64,000 bases of DNA from the NCBI GenBank assembly GCA_003864495.1, contig ML133422.1, positions 124,001 through 188,000 of the forward strand. The letters run 5' to 3'. The notes under the pieces were generated by a model that worked only from the letters and a program-made list of their open reading frames with translations, was not told the origin of the DNA and searched no databases. The DNA comes from Nemopilema nomurai. Lineage: Eukaryota; Cnidaria; Scyphozoa; Rhizostomeae; Rhizostomatidae. Shown one piece after another: positions 57,881 through 64,000 of the stretch. Within the stretch, counting starts at the first letter, position 1; each line of letters starts with the position of its first letter. Made by a program: the position numbers and the translations under genes.

Positions 57881-60096
57881 CCTTTTTCTCTTAGAAATGC
57901 TTTTAGCTCATGACTCATGAAGGATGTACCACGGTCTGAGTGTACATATGCTGGCATGCCAAACAAGGAGAATAGAGTAGTGAAGCACTTGATTACTGTA
58001 GAAGTTGTTATATCTGAGCATGGGAACACAAAAGGGAATCTTGAATATTCATCCACTACATTCAAGAAATACCTGTTTTCATTGTTGCTTGGCAATGGAC
58101 CTTTGAAGTCGATATTTAGTATTTCAAATGGTTGAGTTGCTTTAATAAGTGGGCCTTCCTCTGGCTTGTGATATTGGGGCTTAGATTCTGCACAGATTTG
58201 ACACTGGTTTGTGACACGCTTTACCCCCTCCATGGAATAAGGTAAGTTCTTGCTACGAACAAAGTGGTTAAGCCTGGTAACAGCAGGGTGGCACTGTGCC
58301 TCATAGAGGGTATACAGGGAATCTTGAAGTGCAGCGGCACAAGTTCCTCTGGAGAGTGCCTCAGGAAGTACATTCTCCTTTCCTGGCCGGTATACGATAT
58401 CAAAGCTATAACATACTAGTTCAAGCCGCCAACACATGATTTTGTCGTTCTTTATTTTACCACGTTTGCGCTGATCAAACATGTAAGATACAGGCTTCTG
58501 GTCAGTTCTCAGTGTGAAGTGTCTTCCTGTCAGGAAATATCTCCAATGCCTGATTGCTTCAATGATAGCTTGTGCTTCCTTTTCTATAGAAGCATGCTTA
58601 AGCTCACTCCCTTGTAGTGAACGAGAGAAGAAAGCGACAGGCCTGCCATCTTGACTGAGTGTGGCTGCTAGTGCCACGTCAGATGCATCGGTTTCGACTT
58701 CAAACAGTACAGTTTCATCAATGGCGGTAACAAATGCTTCTTCTACAGTTTTCTTTAAATTGTCAAATGCAGTAACAGCTATAGGTGGCAGAGGGAATGA
58801 CTTGGAGCTTGTAAGTGGCTTGACACGGTTGGAGAACTCTGGGATCCATTGGGAGTAGTAGGAGAACAAACCAAGACACCTGTTGAGGGATTTAGAATCA
58901 TGAGGCACAGGTAGGTTACCCAGAGGGCTTAGTCTCTCTGGATCTGGACGAATAATGCCTTCTTCAATTTCATATCCAAGAATAGGAAGTTTCATGGTTG
59001 GAAAGACGCTTTTTGAGTTGTTGTAACAGATTTTCTTTTCCTTTGCTTCAGCAAGAAACTTTTCAAGGTTTGCATCATGTTCTTGTTGATTTTTTCCACA
59101 GATAGTGATGCTATCCAAGTAAGGGAATACAGCACTAAGGTTGTTTTGTTCAATAAACTTCATCATCTCACGCTGAAAGCAAGCAACCCCATTTGTGACA
59201 CCAAACGGGAGTCGTGTGAACTGATAAAGTTTGTTACATGCTTCGAAGGCTGTATATTGCTTATCTTCCTCTTTGAGAGAAACCTGATGGTAAGCGCTTC
59301 GTAGATCAATTGTGCTGAACAATCGATACTGAGCAATGTCATTTACCAAGTCATTTATCCTTGGTAACGGAAAGGCGTCAAGCTGCGTGAAGCGGTCAAT
59401 AGTTTGGGAGTAGTCGATAGCAAGTCTCTTTTTATGGTTACCATGCTTGGTCACGAAAACTTGTGCTCTCCAAGGGGAGTTGCTTGGTTCTATGATCCCT
59501 TCTTTGAGTAGCCTTTCAACCTCTCCTTCAATGAACTTTAAATCATCCCTGCTGTAACGACGAGATTTGCTTGGAATTGGATGACAGTTTTCAGTTAGAT
59601 TTGCAAAAGGCTCAGGTGAATCCATGTTAAGGGTACTGAAACCGCAAACTGACAGTGGGGGTTGGCTGCCCTCATACTGAAATGTAAGGCTCTCATGTTG
59701 TGACTGGAAGTCCAGTCCAAATATAAGATCAGAACAAAACCCAGGAAGGACAGAAAAGCAAAGGTTGGAGTATTTCTGGTTCTGGTATTCAAGGTTAGCG
59801 CTACAAGTTCCTGTAACATTGGCTGATAAGGCCGTAGAAGCCATGGAAACAGCACTACTAGATGGTTTCACAGTCAGTCCAGCCCTTTTAACTAGATTTG
59901 GGTAGATAAAACTCTCAGTGCTGTCACTGTCAAATAGTGCATTTACATTCCAGTTTACTAGGCTGATTGTAGCTGTTGACTTTGAAAGAGACCCAGGACG
60001 TTGAGTAGCGGCTATTACAGGTGAGTGTAGAGATGCTAACACCCTTGAGGTAGCTTTACTTTGACAAACTTTGGCATAGTGTCCCTTTTTTGACAC
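57838..60096 (-). pseudogene. pol: Second Gypsy Pol: protease, RT, RNase H, integrase
   Basis: 752 codons in one frame. It starts with a zinc knuckle (KKGHYAKVC), then protease (NALFDSDSTESFI, LIFGLDFQ), RT (LFSTIDLRSAYHQVSL, LPFGVTNGVACF, FPYLDSITICGK), RNase H (EVETDASDVALAATL, LRTDQKPVSYMF, LPEALSRG), the integrase zinc region (CQICAESKPQ) and core (ILNIDFKGPLP, VHSDRGTSF). Two catalytic sites look odd: the protease reads D-S-D where D-S/T-G is usual, and the RT box reads Y-L-D-S rather than Y-x-D-D. The frame is open over 2.2 kb but breaks in integrase. Confidence 0.85.
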
Positions 60097-60631
60097 TTAG
60101 CACATGTAGCATCAGCAGGAATAGCAGCATGTTGAGTGTGTTTGGAGTTGAATATGACTCGGAACTCTTCATGGCTGGCTCAAGAGATCGAAGTCTTTGG
60201 CGTATGATATTGGACTGTAATCCAGAAATAAATGCATCTCTTATACTCTCTTCACAGTATTGTACAGCTGTGACGTTCTTGAAGTTGCAATCTTTGCTTA
60301 ATGCTTTCAGGGCTTGTAAATATTCGTCCAATGTTTCAGTTGGAGCTTGTTTCCTAGTAGCTAAAAGATGACGAGCAAAGACTTCGTTTTTCGGCTTGAT
60401 AAAGAGAGTCTGAAGTGCTTCAATCGATGTTTTATAATCTTCACAATCTTCTATGTGTTGAAAGATACTTGGGGAGACAAAATTGGATAAGACTGCAAGT
60501 TTATCTAAACCTTCTTGTGGTAAAACGGCAAGGAAATTATCAAACGTACGTTTCCAGTAAAGCCATTCCTTCGCCGCTGTTCCACTGTTTGGATCGGTTT
60601 CTAGTCGCTCTGGCTGTAAGACTCTATCCAT
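60056..60631 (-). pseudogene. gag: Second Gypsy Gag
   Basis: ATG at 60631, 29 bases inside the 5' LTR. It reads AAKEWLYWKRTFDNFL, later FARHLLATRKQAPTETLDEY, a small retrotransposon Gag. The frame changes near 60140 relative to the zinc knuckle and Pol, so Gag-Pol was either frameshifted by design or has lost a base; the typical Cys knuckle (CAKCQKKGHYAKVC) is in the Pol frame. Forms the particle that packages element RNA. Confidence 0.7.
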
Positions 60632-60659
60632 GTCCTCTTGAGAATATTGTTGATTAAAT

Positions 60660-60847
60660 TGTAGTAAGATTAACTACAATATTGACCTAAAGTTAGGCTT
60701 TAATCAACAATAAATCTAAGCTAAATGACAAACATGGTAGCCACTGATACAGATGACCGCTGACAACAACAACCGCTGGCCTACAGGCCACAGGGAACTA
60801 AAAGTCATGAAATATGTCCATAGAAGTGAATATCATTTATTATGAAA
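60660..60847 (-). repeat. 5' LTR of second Gypsy element
   Basis: 188 bp, related to 57088-57268 with a 7-bp extra segment (near 60784) and a terminal AA instead of CA. No standard TGG primer binding site follows below 60660. Confidence 0.88.
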
Positions 60848-60852
60848 ACATG

Positions 60853-61449
60853 TGTGGAGGTGTGGAGATGCTGCAAACTCCATTACCCAATTTTATTAAA
60901 GCGTTACATAAATTATGCATTTTTAAAACATTTAAGTCTTATATAGTATAAAATAAATATATAGTACAAAGTTGTCATATATACTAAATGAAAAGCCCTG
61001 AAAATAAGGAAAATTGGTCTGATCAAAAGCAAGATCTATTTAGTCAGAATTCGTCAGAATATTTTAGCCTTTCGCAATGTAGTTTTACCTCTCAAATGCA
61101 GTTTTTGAATAATTTCTAGTAAAATAACAGGAGATAAACTATATACCTTCCTATTGATTTCAAAACTGTATTATGATTTCGCTAAAGTTGTGAAATGGGA
61201 TTGAAAACCTCCTTGCAAAATTTTACTGAAGCATTGGTGCAGCCGAAGAATTGGGCTAGCACTGTAGTTACAGAAGATAAGGCATCATGTCAAATAAGCA
61301 AAGAAAATAGCAATTATCTACTTTCTTGAAAACCTTTCAAAACAATGACGGTTATATGCCTTTAATCTATTTACAACATTATCTTTAAAAGAAGGCATCA
61401 AAATGCTATGTTCTACTTGTAGAAAAACAAGCTGCTCTTTTCAACTTTG
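60853..61449. other. No gene seen
   Basis: AT-rich flank of the Gypsy element, no motif seen. Confidence 0.5.
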
Positions 61450-62210
61450 CTGAAGTTTGGAGCGAGAGGCTGAAACCACTCATTTCATGCAGATTGAGGC
61501 TGACGCTTGTCAAGGGAATTGCTACAGCAAGCTCAAGCTAAATAGCCATTATATCAGGTAGAGCTGCTTCGAGCTCGTCCTTTTTGATGACCAACAGGAG
61601 GTCTTGGATATTTGCTGCTCCTTTTTTCCCAGCATCAATTTCAATGCCATTTTTGGTATCATTGAGTTGAAATTCATCATGTTCTTCGAAATGCAAAAGA
61701 TTTCATCTTTGTCAAATTCATCCTCAGCAGCAGTAATGACAGGTGTGCGAATACCCTTTTGTTGCTGCCCCGTTTTCTTTACAACTATGGCATTCTTTCT
61801 GAAACAAGATTTTATAGGAGAAATTTTATTTCCTGATTGTTATATAGCATATTTAGCACAACAAAGGGATACAGCTTTTTCACATCTGTGATTAAGGGCT
61901 TTGTTGAGCAGTAGTGACCTTTTTCCTCAATTCGAATTTTGTCGGGTGTATCAACTCTACATATTTCAATCTGTCGAAGTTCGTGAATCTCCATCTCAGC
62001 TGTTCTGAGAAAATTTTGGTAGCAGATTTCGCAACCGTTTCTGGGAAAGCCCTCCATCGTTCATGTGACCCGCCTATTCCTTGCTGTAGACCTCTCAACC
62101 CATTTTGTGCCCGTATCACAGGAAATTCTGGATCTCCAAAAATCGTATCCTCCCGTACCTTTTGAAAATTGAACATGCTCAGGGCTCTCTGAAAATCTTC
62201 AAGAATTGAT
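61450..62210 (-). pseudogene. hAT transposase remnant (C-terminal region)
   Basis: On the minus strand 62176-61892 reads FNFQKVREDTIFGDPEFP and RWRFTNFDRLKYVELIHP. Further down, about 61600-61500, in a broken frame, comes KKDELEAALPDIMAI, a stop, and LAVAIPLTSVS, which resembles the hAT dimerisation region. Several stops and shifts. It is not close to the 34-42 kb transposase and is probably a different, older hAT family. Confidence 0.4.
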
Positions 62211-63310
62211 GCATAACCATTACTATTGGAGAACAGTATTCAAAAAATTTCCTGTACAATTTGAGGAAATACAGCAACTGTACCTGTCGTATTTGAATTC
62301 TTAGACCTCGAAAACGTCACCACTGTTCTCTTTGCTTATTTTATCGTATAGCAACAGGGGGGGGGGGCATGATATTCCTCACCAGGAAAAAACCTTGAGG
62401 GGCCCAAAGAAATTGCATTTGAGCGTTTGGTTTAATATACAATTTGCGTGCAGTGGAAAAAGGAAGGCATTAGTTCAAACAATGCATCTGTGAAAGTGCT
62501 AGTTTAGGCTTCGTTGATTTTGCTTTTTGTAACCATAGTAATTTACCAATTTTGTGCACATTCGATTGTTTTTTATTCCTTTTGCTATCTAATAGCATCC
62601 CTCGATTCATTAGTTATTTCTTTTGGGATTTTAGTATCATCAATCAGTTTATGTAACTAGTCTTGGGAGTAATGTATTTTGTATTCACTATTATTATGTA
62701 AATACGTAACGTAACTATGCATTATTCAAATTAGTTCTTGTTTATTTTATATTTTGAGTGTGTTACCTTACAGAGTTAGTTGGAGTTATGGTTAAGAGCG
62801 ATAAGGTTAACATTTAATGTTATGTATGTTAAAGTTCTCGATGATAAATTAACGTCGTAAGATGCTTGTGAAGGATCTTGTCTACACAAAGATGGATATA
62901 TCTAGAATACGTATTTAGATTCATGGAATCGCGCTGTATTTTTGGGAATGACTTTCCTAGATACCTGGTCTATCAAAACTAGGGGAAATGAAAAAAGCTG
63001 TGATTCAGAATGTTCTAAATAGTTACATTATGAGAAACCCTTACCAGTGCTCACACCACAAATTTGAAAGTGGGGGGCCAAGGCTAAATATTTAGGGGGC
63101 CAAGGCTTTTAACCCATTTTATTACAGCTTTAAAACTACTTGCTTCGCAAAAAAGTAGGAGAGGGGGGCATGGACACCCCGCCACCCACGGTTGTGCTGG
63201 CCCTGCTCACATCAATTTGGTTGGAGAATAATAAAGATAGACTGACAATTCGAGGTAGCGGTGGCACTGTGACAGGGAAAGCAACTACAACAACATAATA
63301 GAGTTGGTGG
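62211..63310. other. No gene; G-run and possible MITE
   Basis: A run of 12 or more G at about 62356. 63045-63205 begins CAGTGCTCAC and ends GGCCCTG, weakly inverted, and contains duplicated GGGGGCCAAGGCT; no target duplication supports it. Nothing coding. Confidence 0.4.
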
Positions 63311-63577
63311 GAAGAGGGAATTCACCATTCTCCCTTTTCGCGCGGCGCGCAATGCATTGTGGTTTTATGGGTTAAACGAGAGAAGTGCGCGTATCAAAAC
63401 ATACTGTATTCATTGTTGTTTACAAAGTTTGCCATAAATTCCTTCACGATTTTCTCTGAAAGTTCAAATGTTCCTGCCGTTAAAGATGCCCCTACCTTTT
63501 TTCTCTAGCACAAAGCTCTAGCACGGGGCAGCATACTTATATTCGCGTTGGAGAGCGAGTTGAAGCCACCGATTTCG
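63311..63577 (+). promoter_or_regulatory. Upstream region of second YqaJ gene, likely transposon end
   Basis: GCAATGCATTGTGG at 63349-63362 is identical to a 14-bp segment of the ISL2EU-like inverted repeat (27494-27507). The position relative to the gene is similar, so this may be the left inverted repeat of a related element. The exact terminus and target duplication cannot be set because the other end is outside the window. Confidence 0.4.
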
Positions 63578-64000
63578 ATGACAGTGAGAAAGTTTTCAAG
63601 TCACCAAGCCGCTGATGTTGGTGGGCCTACGAAAAGCTTTTCAGATGGTTCCGACTGGATAGTTGTCCTGAAATGCTTCCCAAAATTCTCTGAAAGCCGC
63701 TTTGATGTAGCTATAATAAAAGATCCAGAAAATTTCCGTGATAAGACAGCGCCAATGGCATACAGGAATAAGATTCATGGGTACAGATTGTGGAAAGAAG
63801 GCTATGTATCCAGAGTTAGAGTGAAACCGAACGTTAGCGATGGCAAAAGCGTGTTGTTTCTGGTGAAAGGAATCGTTTGTGCCTCAATGAAAAGTGTGAA
63901 ATACACAGTTTATCTCCACTTGAAGCAGTCTACAGGGGAGGTATTGTATGGAAATTGCGACTGCAAGGCTGGACAGGGTGGATGGTGCAAACATGTTGCT
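63578..64000 (+). CDS. Second SWIM / YqaJ-type nuclease gene, 5' part (runs off window)
   Basis: 141 codons from ATG 63578, open to the window end. The middle aligns with residues ~74-183 of the nuclease at 29650-31392, including YRLWKEGYVSRV against YKLWKEGYVRAV, ASMKSVKYTVYLHL against ASMKSVQYMVYVHL, and the SWIM finger CDCKAGQGGWCKHVA. Identity is roughly half. The N-terminus (MTVRKFSSHQ) is unlike the first copy, which takes its start from the inverted repeat. The YqaJ catalytic part would lie beyond 64000. No stop is visible, so it may be intact. Confidence 0.75.
   Translation, partial: MTVRKFSSHQAADVGGPTKSFSDGSDWIVVLKCFPKFSESRFDVAIIKDPENFRDKTAPMAYRNKIHGYRLWKEGYVSRVRVKPNVSDGKSVLFLVKGIVCASMKSVKYTVYLHLKQSTGEVLYGNCDCKAGQGGWCKHVA

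Larger units (their letters stand above)
57088..60847 (-). mobile_element. Second Gypsy-type LTR retrotransposon (3760 bp)
   Basis: LTRs at 60660-60847 (5') and 57088-57268 (3') start TGTAGTAAGATTAACTAC. The left copy ends in CA, the right in AA. A perfect 5-bp duplication ACATG flanks the element (57083-57087, 60848-60852). The LTRs differ at about a dozen sites plus a 7-bp indel, so it looks older than the first Gypsy element. Gag, protease, RT, RNase H and integrase follow in order on the minus strand. It is short for a Gypsy element but all domains are present. Confidence 0.9.

Noticed and set aside
63045..63205. hAT-type MITE with CAGTG/CAGGG ends
   Set aside because: The ends are only weakly inverted and flanking 8-mers (ACCCTTAC, CTCACATC) do not match.

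Overview
This 64 kb window looks like a transposon nest from an invertebrate animal genome. A cnidarian is my best guess: spliced genes, AT-rich DNA and a mix of Helitron, ISL2EU-like, hAT, MULE, P-like, KDZ-like, BEL/Pao, Gypsy and CR1/L2-type elements fit one, but the guess rests on recalled element composition, not a search. I see no intact host housekeeping gene, no rRNA and no functional tRNA.

Layout. 1-3422 holds minus-strand, head-to-tail non-autonomous Helitrons. 3423-6921 holds a Harbinger-type transposase remnant, a 159-bp tandem repeat and a truncated BEL/Pao retrotransposon. From 7007 to 27418 there is one degenerate gene with a CARF/ALS2CR8-like domain and a MULE-transposase-like domain. 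Four exons (7007-7267, 8043-8167, 8351-8556, 27003-27418) have matching splice phases. Its 18.4-kb intron contains a 1212-bp TIR element with a 10-bp target duplication and a Gypsy retrotransposon (9912-26852, minus strand, 5-bp target duplication ATATC). Inside that Gypsy element lie a tRNA-derived SINE (24669-24934) and an 11.7-kb block of three tandem Helitrons (10991-22664) inserted exactly between an A and a T of the integrase gene.

27456-31546 is a complete ISL2EU-like DNA transposon with about 267-bp terminal inverted repeats and two convergent genes: a THAP/DDE transposase and a SWIM/YqaJ nuclease. The inverted repeats encode the same first ~37 residues of both proteins. Next to it, 31555-43074 is a large hAT-type element with a 5-bp target duplication, a 71-bp minisatellite with higher-order structure, and a two-intron-piece transposase gene. 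A CR1/L2-type LINE (37122-41414) splits that gene. Removing the LINE and one copy of its 5-bp duplication leaves exactly 1,075 codons in frame.

43.1-57.1 kb holds older, decayed material: a KDZ-like split gene, THAP and P-type transposase remnants and a 606-bp TIR element. 57088-60847 is a second, short Gypsy element with both LTRs and a 5-bp duplication. The right edge holds a hAT remnant and the 5' part of a second SWIM/YqaJ gene running out of the window. Most coding regions carry stops or frameshifts; the ISL2EU-like nuclease gene is the cleanest.
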